Origin: DAOTVD01 sp034437075
GTDB taxonomy: Bacteria; Chloroflexota; Anaerolineae; Aggregatilineales; J027
DNA: 24,607 nucleotides
Reading direction: 5' to 3'
Assembly: GCA_034437075.1 (NCBI GenBank)
Contig: DAOTVD010000410.1
Span: 1-24,607 of the forward strand
How positions within the stretch are numbered: the first letter of the stretch is position 1; each line of letters starts with the position of its first letter. This document shows, in pieces, positions 6,527 to 14,691 of this stretch. The notes beneath the pieces are model-generated. The model made no database searches. It was given only the letters and a program-made list of their open reading frames with translations, and was not told the origin of the DNA. The position numbers were made by a program, and so were the translations under genes.

Positions 6527-7429
6527 ATGCGGCGCCTTCTGCTTATCATGATGCTATGCTTTAGCTGGCCCGTTGGGTTGCGGGCACAAACCGATTTAAG
6601 CCCCGAACAAGAAGCCCTCTTGACCGAGACAACCCAAGCGCTGAGGATGGCCCAGGGTTGGCAACAGTATCGCTTTAGCGACCAATTCGAAACGGATTAT
6701 GCCCAAGTAACGAACCAGAGTGGCGCGGCCTTGTGGGAAGTAAGCCAACTGCGCCGCGAACGTAACGTTAGCCTGAACCGGGCTGCCGAAGCTGCGCAGG
6801 GGACGATTCTGCTGGAAACATTGATGGATGGCGCTGACGAACCGACCCAACAAACCAGTGAAACCGCCCACTTTATTTACGTGGATGATCAACTGATTTT
6901 GGGTGACCAGGCCCTGCGAGAAATCGCATTGGAGGATGCCGCGCCTGGGCTGGGGGTGGCCGACGTGCTTGATTTCTCGGCTACGGAGCCAACCCTGTTG
7001 ACCCTAGATTTGCTGGCTACTGCGCAGGCGGTTTTCGACCTGGGCGTGCAAGTACGAGAGAATGAGCAAACTTTGCAAGGCTACGAATTTGCTTTTGACC
7101 CCGCCGCCGCGCTGACCGAATTGGCTTTCGATGTCGATAATCTGGTGGCCGAACTGGATATCACCATTGACCATACGCGCCTCGTCACTGCGATTCAAGA
7201 CGCCCTTGCCGTGCAAGGCACGCTGTGGGTGGATCAAGCGACCAACCAACCTATCGAGATGACCCTGGTCATCGATTTCCAGGTCGAATTAGCCTTGTCC
7301 GAGGATGAGGCATCCGGCGACACCCTATCACTAGTGTATGCGCAAACTTGGCAGGCGCGTTATTTTAATATTGATGACGACCTGCAAATCGAACTGCCGG
7401 CTGAAGATGAAAGCGAGGCTTCTCCATGA
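6527..7429 (+). CDS. Exported protein of unknown function
   Basis: A 300-residue protein with a clear signal peptide (MRRLLLIMMLCFSWPVGLRA, cleavage before Q21) and no further membrane segment. The mature part is acidic. Its second half has the alternating pattern of a beta-sheet lipoprotein-carrier fold (for example VQGTLWVDQATNQPIEMTL), reminiscent of LppX/LprG- or LolA-like proteins. That likeness is weak and I do not assign a family. GGAG at 6514-6517 is 9 bases before the ATG. The stop codon overlaps the start of alaX (ATGA), so the two are translationally coupled, although no functional link is obvious. The acidic tail ends ESEASP. Confidence 0.75.
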   Translation: MRRLLLIMMLCFSWPVGLRAQTDLSPEQEALLTETTQALRMAQGWQQYRFSDQFETDYAQVTNQSGAALWEVSQLRRERNVSLNRAAEAAQGTILLETLMDGADEPTQQTSETAHFIYVDDQLILGDQALREIALEDAAPGLGVADVLDFSATEPTLLTLDLLATAQAVFDLGVQVRENEQTLQGYEFAFDPAAALTELAFDVDNLVAELDITIDHTRLVTAIQDALAVQGTLWVDQATNQPIEMTLVIDFQVELALSEDEASGDTLSLVYAQTWQARYFNIDDDLQIELPAEDESEASP

Positions 7430-8145
7430 CGGAATTACTATATTTACACGACCCGTATATGCGGGATTTTTCGGCGACTGTCACGGCCATAGATGCCGAA
7501 GGGCACGCGGTCGCGCTCGATAGCACGGCGTTTTATCCTGGCGGCGGCGGTCAACAACCGGATGCTGGTCACTTGCAAAGTGAGGCCGCGCGCTATCGGG
7601 TCAGCAAAACACGCAAGCAGGGGGATACAGTCTGGCATGTGGTCGAAGGGGAAAACTTGCCCGAAATCGGCACCACCGTGCAAGCGGGCTTGGATTGGGA
7701 TCGGCGTTACGGTGCAATGCGCACCCACACGGCCATGCATATCCTGTGTGGCGTAATCTGGCGCGATTATGGCGTTAGCGTAACAGGCGGTAATATGGAC
7801 ATCCTCGGCGGGCGGATGGATTTTGAATTTGACAACCTCACGCCGGACACCATCGCGGAGATTGAGCAGAAGATCAACGCCGAAGTTGCTCAGGCGCGGC
7901 CTGTGTCCGCCCGTATCTTGCCGCGTGACGAAGCCTTCGCCATCCCGGATTTGATCCGCACCAAGGTGAATCTATTGCCCGAGCACATTACCGAAGTGCG
8001 CGTGGTGGAAATTGAAGGGCTAGACTTACAAGCCGATGGCGGTACGTATGTCCGCAACACCGAAGAAGTCGGCACGATTCGCATTACAAAATACAAGAGC
8101 AAAGGCGGTGCCAACAAACGCTTGTATATCGAATTGGACGCTTAG
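7426..8145 (+). CDS. alaX: Alanyl-tRNA editing protein AlaX (trans-editing hydrolase)
   Basis: A 239-residue stand-alone homologue of the AlaRS editing domain. It hydrolyses Ser- or Gly-tRNA(Ala) in the cytoplasm and so prevents mistranslation of Ala codons. Domain order: an N-terminal Gly-rich segment STAFYPGGGGQQPDAG (about 33-48) and the zinc motif HTAMH (101-105), followed by the SAD domain. The length fits the AlaX-M class (COG2872). The second zinc motif, often CGGTH, reads DGGTY here (204-208): Asp replaces Cys and Tyr replaces His. An Asp at the first position is, as far as I recall, found in other members; the Tyr looks unusual. It overlaps the exported protein gene upstream by 4 bases. 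The next gene is convergent. Confidence 0.88.
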   Translation: MTELLYLHDPYMRDFSATVTAIDAEGHAVALDSTAFYPGGGGQQPDAGHLQSEAARYRVSKTRKQGDTVWHVVEGENLPEIGTTVQAGLDWDRRYGAMRTHTAMHILCGVIWRDYGVSVTGGNMDILGGRMDFEFDNLTPDTIAEIEQKINAEVAQARPVSARILPRDEAFAIPDLIRTKVNLLPEHITEVRVVEIEGLDLQADGGTYVRNTEEVGTIRITKYKSKGGANKRLYIELDA

Positions 8146-8190
8146 GCCCCGTAGCTTAAGCGACCTCAGCCAACTGGTCTGGCCCCGACA

Positions 8191-8790
8191 TCAATTGACC
8201 TCACAGAGTACCATCGTCCAGGGAAATGGTTGGCTGTGGGCTACGATCTGTGCCTGAGAGGCTACGAAATCGAGAAAAGCATTTGTACTCCAATGATTGA
8301 TATGACCGGGTGTATTTCCCCAGGCGGCCAGGTACTTTCCCCGAGCCATATTCAATGCCCGCCATAAGGGTTCGCGAGGCACGCTAAAAATACAGTAACG
8401 CTGCGATAAGCGTATAGCTTCTCGCAAAAGTCGCTCTGGAGCAGGGACGTGCTCCAATACTTCAATGGCGAGTACCAAGTCAAATGCTCCCGAGGGTAAA
8501 GGCATTGCCGTTCCATCCGCCAAGAAATAATGCGTTGCTGCAAAGCGCTGACGCGCCATAATCAGAATATCCAGATCAATATCGCTGGCCAGGCTACCAG
8601 GCATCTGGAGTAGGGCCTGAATATGCCCTTCACCACAACCGATTTCCAGCACACGCTGATATGTCGTTTGGGCGAGTAAATCTTGCAACCCATGACGAAA
8701 GCCGCGCATAATCCAGCGTACGGCGGGGTTGCTGGCGTTAAATTTATCGTAATAGTTGCCTGGGATATTCTCGTAAGTTGGGTTCTGCAT
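8191..8790 (-). CDS. SAM-dependent methyltransferase (class I)
   Basis: A 199-residue Methyltransf_11-type protein. Motif I is VLEIGCGEGH (about 47-56), the acidic end of strand beta2 is ASDIDLD, motif post-I is LADGTAMPLPSGAFDLV, and motif IV is LAIEVLEHVP. The substrate is unknown. The ATG at 8790 (MQNPTYENIP) is preferred to the TTG at 8805. It lies 34 bases after the flippase-like membrane gene on the same strand and is probably the last gene of that operon. This suggests a role in modifying a lipid, glycan or quinone-like membrane substrate, but only by context. No convincing terminator is visible between it and the convergent alaX. Confidence 0.85.
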   Translation of the reverse strand: MQNPTYENIPGNYYDKFNASNPAVRWIMRGFRHGLQDLLAQTTYQRVLEIGCGEGHIQALLQMPGSLASDIDLDILIMARQRFAATHYFLADGTAMPLPSGAFDLVLAIEVLEHVPAPERLLREAIRLSQRYCIFSVPREPLWRALNMARGKYLAAWGNTPGHINHWSTNAFLDFVASQAQIVAHSQPFPWTMVLCEVN

Positions 8791-8824
8791 CGGTAATTCT
8801 CTCAAATGTATGCATTCGTTAGGA

Positions 8825-9814
8825 TCACAGCGTCGTTAGCGGACGGCGTACCCACAACGCGACCAACAAACCACATAGCTCAGCCCCGGTCCAGCACAAA
8901 CGCGCGATAACGGCCACCAAAAAGGGAATGGGGGACTCAGCGAACATCCCAACCCCGGCAGCTAAGATAACATCACGTACACCGATGCCACTGGGCGCGA
9001 TAAGCACCAAGAATCCTGCTGCCCAACCCATGGCAAAGAGTGCCGCCAATTGCAGCGCCTCAAAGAGGGTCAGGGTTACGCCCAAGGCCAGCACGATGGC
9101 TGCAAAACCCAGCCCAATGACGCACCAGATCGCCGCATAACCGAATATGAAAAGTGCCAGGGTGGGCCAAGCGGGCACAAGCTGCCGAGACGCCAACAAG
9201 TTAGCGAGTTTATCCAGCAGGTTAGACGCGCTTTGGCGCCAGGTGTGCGGCGCGGTTTCAGTCCCGAGGCGATCACGCCAGTGCACCAACATCGCCTGCC
9301 ACCAGGGCCGAGGCAGCACGAGCGCCACCGCGCAAAACGCCACCAGAAATGCCCCAAATAATCCCCAGATGAGGCCGAGGTAATACGAGCCCGTCAATAA
9401 TGGTATCGCGATAATCGCGAGTAAAATCGCGCCGCAGGTCATCGTGCCCGCTTCCCAAATCATTACGGCCAGGCTTTGCTCGGCAGTCAGGCCATAACGA
9501 AAATAGAGATAACTGCGGCTGGGCAAAGACCAAATGCTACCGGGTAGATATTTTGCCACCATGCTCAGATAGAAGACGCGCAGCATGTGCGGAACGGCTA
9601 TTTGCCCGTCCATCCGGTACACGAGTTGGCGCCCCCAAAACGGGAATAATCCCATCCCCAGGGTGAAAAGCACCTGGGCCAGGATAAGCCAGGCCCAGTT
9701 GATGGTCACAGAACTTTGGTTAATCATCGCCCATTGATCGGCAATATACAGACCCATGAAAACCAGCACGAGCGCCAAGAAGCCGTATTGCAGCAGGGCG
9801 CGCCACCATGGCAT
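8825..9814 (-). CDS. Flippase-like / LPG synthase TM-domain membrane protein (UPF0104)
   Basis: A 329-residue integral membrane protein with about eight helices. It matches the lysylphosphatidylglycerol-synthase transmembrane/flippase-like family (PF03706, AglD/MprF N-domain type). The signature segments are MVAKYLPGSIWSLPSR in the first half and APSGIGVRDVILAAGVG near the C-terminus. MprF's cytosolic transferase domain is absent, so it cannot itself make lysyl-PG; proteins of this size are often linked to polyprenyl-glycan or lipid transport. It begins 3 bases after the stop of the TPR gene (TAA-GCC-ATG) without its own Shine-Dalgarno, implying translational coupling. The methyltransferase gene follows. 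Confidence 0.8.
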   Translation of the reverse strand: MPWWRALLQYGFLALVLVFMGLYIADQWAMINQSSVTINWAWLILAQVLFTLGMGLFPFWGRQLVYRMDGQIAVPHMLRVFYLSMVAKYLPGSIWSLPSRSYLYFRYGLTAEQSLAVMIWEAGTMTCGAILLAIIAIPLLTGSYYLGLIWGLFGAFLVAFCAVALVLPRPWWQAMLVHWRDRLGTETAPHTWRQSASNLLDKLANLLASRQLVPAWPTLALFIFGYAAIWCVIGLGFAAIVLALGVTLTLFEALQLAALFAMGWAAGFLVLIAPSGIGVRDVILAAGVGMFAESPIPFLVAVIARLCWTGAELCGLLVALWVRRPLTTL

Positions 9815-9817
9815 GGC

Positions 9818-10444
9818 TTATTCGGTGCTGTCTTGGTCTTGGCGGCGCAAGCGTCGTTGCCGACGGCTTTCGCGCCCGGTGGTTTCGGTGGCGGTTTCTT
9901 CGGTATCTTTGCGTTCGCCAATCAGACGATTTTTCACGACTAGCAATTGTTTGGCCATCTTCTGCCGCCGGTTGGGTTCGCGGACATGCTCCAAAGCGGC
10001 TTCGAATGTACCGACGGCTTGCATCAATTGCCCCGCTTTGAAGTACATATCGGCCAGGGCCATGATGGTTTCGGCATAATCATCGTTATCATCTAATTCT
10101 TTGAAGATATTGGCGGCTTCGCGATAAGTAGTTTGCGCTTGCTCGTAATTATCTTGCTTGGCGTACACCAACCCCATATTCCCTAACGCCTGCGCGATCA
10201 AGCGCTGGTCGTCATGCTCGCGAAACACAGCTAAACCCGCTTGCATATGTTCTAGCGCGGCGTCATAGTCTTCCTCAGCCCGGTAGCACAGGCCAATGTT
10301 CACCCGTTGCTCAGCCACGCCCACGGGGTCATTCTCGGCTTCTAAGGCCGCGAGTGCTTCTTCGAAGGTGGCCCGAGCCTCATCGTACTGGCGTTGCTCA
10401 AACTGGCGAACACCTTTGACTTGTAATCTTCTGCCTTCAGACAT
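9818..10444 (-). CDS. Cytoplasmic TPR protein
   Basis: A 208-residue protein made of about four tetratricopeptide repeats (for example AEQRVNIGLCYRAEEDYDAA, AQALGNMGLVYAKQDNYEQA and AETIMALADMYFKAGQLMQA). A strongly basic then acidic tail follows (RRQRRLRRQDQDSTE). There is no signal peptide or membrane helix, so it is presumably a cytoplasmic interaction scaffold. AAGGA lies about 9 bases before the ATG at 10444. It sits between the double-HTH regulator gene (52-base gap) and the flippase-like gene (3-base gap) on the same strand. Confidence 0.82.
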   Translation of the reverse strand: MSEGRRLQVKGVRQFEQRQYDEARATFEEALAALEAENDPVGVAEQRVNIGLCYRAEEDYDAALEHMQAGLAVFREHDDQRLIAQALGNMGLVYAKQDNYEQAQTTYREAANIFKELDDNDDYAETIMALADMYFKAGQLMQAVGTFEAALEHVREPNRRQKMAKQLLVVKNRLIGERKDTEETATETTGRESRRQRRLRRQDQDSTE

Positions 10445-10474
10445 GCATTGTCATCCTTTTTTATCCTGATGCTG

Positions 10475-10501
10475 TGTAGCGTAGGCTTGCCCGGCGCTAC
10501 A
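10475..10501. other. Intergenic hairpin without U-tract
   Basis: TGTAGCG (10475-10481) pairs perfectly with CGCTACA (10495-10501) around a 13-base loop, overlapping the stop codon of the double-HTH gene. Neither side has a T-run, so it is not a standard terminator. It could be an RNA processing or stability element between the HTH and TPR genes. Confidence 0.3.
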
Positions 10502-11252
10502 GCGTAATTTCAAGTAAATTTTCGGCAATGTTACGCAACTTATTCGTGTCCATCTCAGCCAATTTCATGGCGAGTTCGATATACGCATGGCTGGATGGAT
10601 TAGCGACAAATTGCCGCACTTGGGGGTCCATCTGTTGAAAGGTGTGTTGTAACTCTTGGGCTTGTAGGAACTTGCCGATACGGTTGGTGCCCTCCAAAAA
10701 TTCAGTAATGTTAATATTCAGGGCTTGGGCTAACGTCGTCAAAGTCACGATAGGCACAGGCCGCTGACCATATTCATAGGCCTGGAGTAGCTCGGGTGCC
10801 AGGCCAACCCGTTCGGCCAGATACGCCAGGGTAAATCCGGCGCTTTCGCGCAGACCCCGCAGTTCAGCGCCGATCATTCGATTGCGCAGGGTTTCATATT
10901 CGGTGGCATCCAGCGCGCGTTGGGTCAATTGTTGGAGCAGCGTTTGTGTGCCCGATATAAAATGCGTGACGGGCACTTCTAGCCAATAGGCCAGTAATTC
11001 GAGTTGGGGCAAGCTAGGCGAGGCTTGGCCGAATTCCCAAGCGACCATATCATCTGCCCCCACGCCCATCACATCGGCCACTTGCTCAACCGTATAGCCC
11101 TTGGCGATACGCGCATCCCGGATCAAAACCCCGGTGATACGCGCGCGCAACGCGGACACCTCGACGGGGTCGGCGGCGGGGCGGTTGGCGCCTTTGTGGT
11201 CTTGCGCGGCCCGCGCGGATTTTAAGCGCTCTGCAAGGTTCTTATCAAGCAT
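10497..11252 (-). CDS. Transcriptional regulator with two XRE/Cro-C1 HTH domains
   Basis: A 251-residue protein with two separate XRE-family helix-turn-helix domains. The first spans about residues 40-98 (IRDARIAKGYTVEQVADVMG...WEFGQASPSL) and the second about 126-187 (LRGLRESAGFTLAYLAERVG...YEYGQRPVP). The remaining C-terminus is helical and lacks a known ligand domain. Two tandem HTHs in one chain suggest a protein that binds two half-sites as a monomer, or a pseudo-dimer. AAGGG lies about 9 bases before the ATG at 11252, and a near-consensus promoter is seen upstream. It is first in a likely four-gene operon with the TPR, flippase-like and methyltransferase genes. Confidence 0.85.
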   Translation of the reverse strand: MLDKNLAERLKSARAAQDHKGANRPAADPVEVSALRARITGVLIRDARIAKGYTVEQVADVMGVGADDMVAWEFGQASPSLPQLELLAYWLEVPVTHFISGTQTLLQQLTQRALDATEYETLRNRMIGAELRGLRESAGFTLAYLAERVGLAPELLQAYEYGQRPVPIVTLTTLAQALNINITEFLEGTNRIGKFLQAQELQHTFQQMDPQVRQFVANPSSHAYIELAMKLAEMDTNKLRNIAENLLEITL

Positions 11253-11283
11253 GTGTCATATCCCTTTGGCTTGTGTAGCTCTC

Positions 11284-11312
11284 ATTATACGAAACGCCCG
11301 CAGCCAGAGCAA
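11284..11312 (-). promoter_or_regulatory. Strong promoter of the double-HTH operon
   Basis: On the minus strand, TTGCTC (11312-11307), 17 bases, and a consensus TATAAT (11289-11284). The leader to the ATG at 11252 is about 25 bases. Confidence 0.7.
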
Positions 11313-11389
11313 CACATCTACTGGGGCAAAAAACGTCGAAGCACAAGCCGATTGGTGGTTGAAGAACAGGCCCGGCAGCATATCCAACC

Positions 11390-11422
11390 TTGCAAAAAGG
11401 GGACGCAAACCGATATGATCGG
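11390..11422 (+). promoter_or_regulatory. Possible upstream promoter with overlapping palindrome
   Basis: TTGCAA (11390-11395), 18 bases, TATGAT (11414-11419), directed at the TPR genes with a leader of about 100 bases. The palindrome CCGAT-ATG-ATCGG (11410-11422) covers the -10 box and could be an operator. Confidence 0.35.
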
Positions 11423-11468
11423 CAACGTAGGATAGCCCGAACGCCGCCTGAGCGTGGGGCATTCATGG

Positions 11469-11496
11469 TTGTTCTCACGACCAAGCATGTTAAGAT
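11469..11496 (+). promoter_or_regulatory. Proximal promoter of the membrane TPR pair
   Basis: TTGTTC (11469-11474), 16 bases, TAAGAT (11491-11496), with a predicted leader of about 27 bases before the ATG at 11530. Apart from this and the other promoters described here, the 11253-11529 spacer shows no gene. Confidence 0.45.
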
Positions 11497-11529
11497 TAGC
11501 GTAATTCGACTGGTCACCCGAATAACAGT

Positions 11530-12810
11530 ATGCAAATCAATCGTCGCGATTCGCGTTTACAATTCGGCCATAGACGTAGCCGCCGGGCCACTGGTTGGTT
11601 TTTTGGGCTATGGTTATTTTCGATGGCAGGGATCGTTTTGGTCACCATCTATTTTGGGGATGTCCAGTCCTCGGCCATCCAAGTTATCTATGGCACCGCG
11701 ACCCCAACCACAACGGCCATTACATATGCCCAGCAAGGGGAAGCCGCATTTCAACAGGGCGACTTAGAAGAAGCCGTCCAACTTTATGGCCAGGCAGCCA
11801 ACATGGAGCCCGATAATTTGGACATACAGTTTCAATATGTGCGGGCTTTGATCTACCGGAGTTTTGCGGGGCGTACATTTGCGTTTTTGGCCGCCGATGC
11901 ACTGGACGTAGCCTCGCGTGCCGTCGCAAATTACCCCGACGACCCGCGCGCGCAAGCGATGTATGCGCTGGCACTAACCCAAAATTCTCGCAGCGAAGAG
12001 GCTATCGCCGCCGGGCTACGCACTGTTGAACTCGCGCCGCAGTGGGCCGAAGCCCATGCCTATCTCTCGATGGCCTATCGTGACCAAGGGCGGTTTAGGC
12101 AAGCCATCCAGAGCGCCGAACGAGCCGCCGAGTTGGATGATAATAGCGTGGATGCCATGCGCGCCCTGGCGCTGTCGTTGGCGTTCGTCGGCGAATTTAA
12201 TCTGGCGATTCAGGTTTACAACGACGCCATACGGATTTCGCCACGCCTGGACGCGCTGTATTTTGAGCTGGCCGTGTACTACGTTGCGCAACAGGATTAT
12301 GATGCTGCGATTGCTGCGTACGACCAGGTACTGGCCAACGACCCTACCAACGTAAAGGCGTATACACGCAAATGCGAAACGTACTTCCAGCAACGCGAAG
12401 ATGCCAGCGCGCAAGAAGCCTGCGAACAAGCCTTACAACTGGATAACAACTTCCCCGAAGCCTGGCGCCAACTCGGTATGGTGCGCTATACCCGGCGTAA
12501 TTACGAAGGCGCTATCGAAGCGTTCGAAACCTGTGCACAGATTCAAGAAGACGCCAACTTTCCGCTCAATCAACGCGAGATCGAATGCTGGTATCTGCGC
12601 GGCTTGGCCCATTACCTGCTCGATAATTGCCCCATTGCCGTGCCGATTCTGCAAGAGGCCTTATTGATGTCTCCCGCACCCAATGTCGAAGGTCTGATCT
12701 ACCAAGGGCTCGGGTTTTGTGCCGCGCGCGACGATAGTTTTGACAGCAACATTATCCCGACACCTGTCCCACCAACCCCCGTGCCACCGGAGCCCATAGG
12801 AATCTTTTAG
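11530..12810 (+). CDS. Membrane-anchored TPR protein, first of a pair
   Basis: A 426-residue protein: a very basic cytoplasmic head (about 20 residues, many Arg), one transmembrane helix (about 22-42), then an extracytoplasmic array of about eight TPR motifs (for example AQQGEAAFQQGDLEEAVQLY, AYLSMAYRDQGRFRQAIQSA and LGMVRYTRRNYEGAIEAFET). The end is a proline-rich tail (PTPVPPTPVPPEPIGIF) like those of surface-exposed proteins. No enzyme domain is visible; it is probably an envelope scaffold. The ATG at 11530 has no good Shine-Dalgarno, but it places the basic head correctly before the helix. The downstream gene begins 2 bases after the stop and encodes a protein of the same architecture. 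Confidence 0.82.
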   Translation: MQINRRDSRLQFGHRRSRRATGWFFGLWLFSMAGIVLVTIYFGDVQSSAIQVIYGTATPTTTAITYAQQGEAAFQQGDLEEAVQLYGQAANMEPDNLDIQFQYVRALIYRSFAGRTFAFLAADALDVASRAVANYPDDPRAQAMYALALTQNSRSEEAIAAGLRTVELAPQWAEAHAYLSMAYRDQGRFRQAIQSAERAAELDDNSVDAMRALALSLAFVGEFNLAIQVYNDAIRISPRLDALYFELAVYYVAQQDYDAAIAAYDQVLANDPTNVKAYTRKCETYFQQREDASAQEACEQALQLDNNFPEAWRQLGMVRYTRRNYEGAIEAFETCAQIQEDANFPLNQREIECWYLRGLAHYLLDNCPIAVPILQEALLMSPAPNVEGLIYQGLGFCAARDDSFDSNIIPTPVPPTPVPPEPIGIF

Positions 12811-12812
12811 GC

Positions 12813-14141
12813 ATGGAATTACGAACACCCAAACGCTACCGCTCTGGTGGTAAGCGCGAGCGCCGATTATTCGGGTCGTTGCGTTGGTTTCGTAACCTGA
12901 TGTTGTTGATCTTCGCTAGTGGTGCGATGTATTGGGCGTACAATAACCAGCTTATCATCCGCGAGCAGGTGCTCGGGCTACAAGATGACGCTTCGCGCGG
13001 CATTGCCGGGGTACAGACTGCTATTCCGCGCCAACCAACGGCCACACCCGATGTCTCGAATACGCTGGTCGAAGCCAATAGCGCGTATCAAACCGGCAAC
13101 TTTAACCGGGCCATCGAACTCTACGAGCAAGTGCTGGCCGGAGCGCCCAACGATGTCGAAGCGCATTATCGTTTGGCTCTGCTGTGGGCCATTACATCCA
13201 GTTTAGGGGATGATGAAGCGCGCATCCAAAATGCGTTAGATGTAAGCCAGCGCGCTATCCATGCCCAACCCGAGTCGCCCATGGGTTGGACGATCCGCGC
13301 GTTGGCCCTCGTATGGGCTGGGCGCATCGGCGAAGGTATTGCGTATGCCCAACGCGCGTTAGAGTTAGACCCCAACGCAGTAGAAGCCAAGGCTGTCCTT
13401 GCAGAAGCCTATTGGCGCATCGAACGCCGGGAACTGGCCGTGCAAAATATCCAAGAGGCGATTGACTATTTGCGTACGGTAGGCTCGGCAGACCCCGAAA
13501 CCATCGCGCTCGTGTTTCGCACCCAAGGATTTATTGCCGAGCGTCAACTCGACCGCGAAGCAGCCATCGAAGCCTATCAGATCGCGCGCGAGGCGGCGCC
13601 CTATCATAGCTACATCGCGTTAGAACTCTCGTATAGCTATACAGGCAACGGCCAGACGAATGAGGCCATCGAACTGCTCAATCGCGCATTGGATAGCAAC
13701 CCGCGCGACACCGACCTGCTCTTTCAAATCGGCCTGAATCATGCTTCGAACGGCAATGGGCAGGAAGCCCAGCAGGTTTTTCAGCGCTGTATAGACCTTG
13801 ATTCCAGCGCTTCAGAATGTTATGCCTGGCTAGGGGGGCTGCAATTCTTCGCCGGTAGCTATGCACCAGCGATAGTCAATCTGGAATTAGCCATTGAAAA
13901 TGGTACGGATGACATCGAAGCCTGGTGGCAACTGGGGCGCGCCCATGCCGCGATGCTGCGCTGCGATCTGGCAATTCCCATTTTGCGCGAAGGCTATCAA
14001 CTTGCGGCCAACAACGCGGATTTACAACGCCAATTCGCAGGTGGCATCCAAGATTGCGGTGGCACGGTCATCGACCCCGCGGACAACGCTGCGCCACCCG
14101 TCACACCCACCCCAGTACCGACCCCGCAACCGGCTTCCTAA
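12813..14141 (+). CDS. Membrane-anchored TPR protein, second of a pair
   Basis: A 442-residue protein with the same plan as its upstream neighbour: a basic head (MELRTPKRYRSGGKRERR...), one transmembrane helix (about 28-44), a short Pro/Thr linker, about nine TPR units (for example ANSAYQTGNFNRAIELYEQV, FRTQGFIAERQLDREAAIEA and LGGLQFFAGSYAPAIVNLEL), a conserved CDLAIPILREGYQL stretch mirrored by CPIAVPILQEALLM in the first protein, and a PTPVPTPQPAS tail. The two are paralogues that probably arose by tandem duplication and may form a complex outside the membrane. The start lies 2 bases after the previous stop, so translation is likely coupled. The groESL promoter follows. Confidence 0.82.
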   Translation: MELRTPKRYRSGGKRERRLFGSLRWFRNLMLLIFASGAMYWAYNNQLIIREQVLGLQDDASRGIAGVQTAIPRQPTATPDVSNTLVEANSAYQTGNFNRAIELYEQVLAGAPNDVEAHYRLALLWAITSSLGDDEARIQNALDVSQRAIHAQPESPMGWTIRALALVWAGRIGEGIAYAQRALELDPNAVEAKAVLAEAYWRIERRELAVQNIQEAIDYLRTVGSADPETIALVFRTQGFIAERQLDREAAIEAYQIAREAAPYHSYIALELSYSYTGNGQTNEAIELLNRALDSNPRDTDLLFQIGLNHASNGNGQEAQQVFQRCIDLDSSASECYAWLGGLQFFAGSYAPAIVNLELAIENGTDDIEAWWQLGRAHAAMLRCDLAIPILREGYQLAANNADLQRQFAGGIQDCGGTVIDPADNAAPPVTPTPVPTPQPAS

Positions 14142-14211
14142 CATCCCCCAAACCTAATATCAGAATCAGCTTAGAAATTAGCAAATCCTGCATCAGACTG
14201 CTAGCAAACAG

Positions 14212-14239
14212 TTGAATAAATTGCTGAGAATGGTATCAT
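14212..14239 (+). promoter_or_regulatory. groESL promoter
   Basis: TTGAAT (14212-14217), 16 bases, TATCAT (14234-14239). The CIRCE operator begins 5 bases after the -10, so it covers the transcription start, the usual arrangement for HrcA repression. Confidence 0.65.
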
Positions 14240-14244
14240 CACAG

Positions 14245-14271
14245 TTAGCACTCGGCTGTATAGAGTGCTAA
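14245..14271. promoter_or_regulatory. CIRCE element (HrcA operator)
   Basis: TTAGCACTC (14245-14253), 9 bases, GAGTGCTAA (14263-14271): a perfect match to the CIRCE consensus. HrcA represses from this site and releases under heat stress. It implies an hrcA gene elsewhere in the genome. Confidence 0.97.
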
Positions 14272-14334
14272 ATCAAACTCAAAAATGACTGCGCAAACCA
14301 ACAGAGCCCAATCCTAAGAAGGAGGTTTTGAAAT

Positions 14335-14631
14335 ATGGCAATCAAACTGCGCCCCCTCGCCGACCGCGTCGTGGTAGAGCCTTCCGAAAACGAAGAGCAA
14401 ACCAAAGCGGGGCTGTATCTGCCGGAAACGGCCAAGGAAAAACCGCAACAGGGTACGGTCATCGCCGTTGGCCCTGGCCGCCGTGACGAAGATGGCGACT
14501 ATATCGCTGTAGATGTCAAAGAGGGCGATACGGTCCTGTTTGCCAAATACGCGGGCACCGAGATCAAGCTGGACGATCAGAAAGTGCTCATCATGAAAGA
14601 ATCCGACATTCTGGGCGTGGTTGAGTCCTAA
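14335..14631 (+). CDS. groES: Co-chaperonin GroES
   Basis: A 98-residue Cpn10, the lid of the GroEL folding chamber in the cytoplasm. Family features are IKLRPLADRVVVEP at the N-terminus, the mobile loop that contacts GroEL (EEQTKAGLYLPETAKEKPQQ), and GTVIAVGPGRRDEDG in the roof region. Its length is typical. A very strong AAGGAGG lies 7-8 bases before the ATG at 14335. It is first in a two-gene operon with groEL, under the CIRCE element. Nothing unusual was seen. Confidence 0.97.
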   Translation: MAIKLRPLADRVVVEPSENEEQTKAGLYLPETAKEKPQQGTVIAVGPGRRDEDGDYIAVDVKEGDTVLFAKYAGTEIKLDDQKVLIMKESDILGVVES

Positions 14632-14691
14632 GCGACCTGCCCCATTACACGGTTCGATCACCATACGAAACTGTAAGGGAGAAGACACAAC

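Noticed and set aside
8146..8190. Terminator between alaX and the methyltransferase gene
   Set aside because: Only a 4-bp GCCA/TGGC pairing and no T-run was found; not convincing.
11253..11529. Small RNA or tRNA gene in the long intergenic spacer
   Set aside because: No cloverleaf, no T-loop sequence and no terminator; promoters explain the visible signals.
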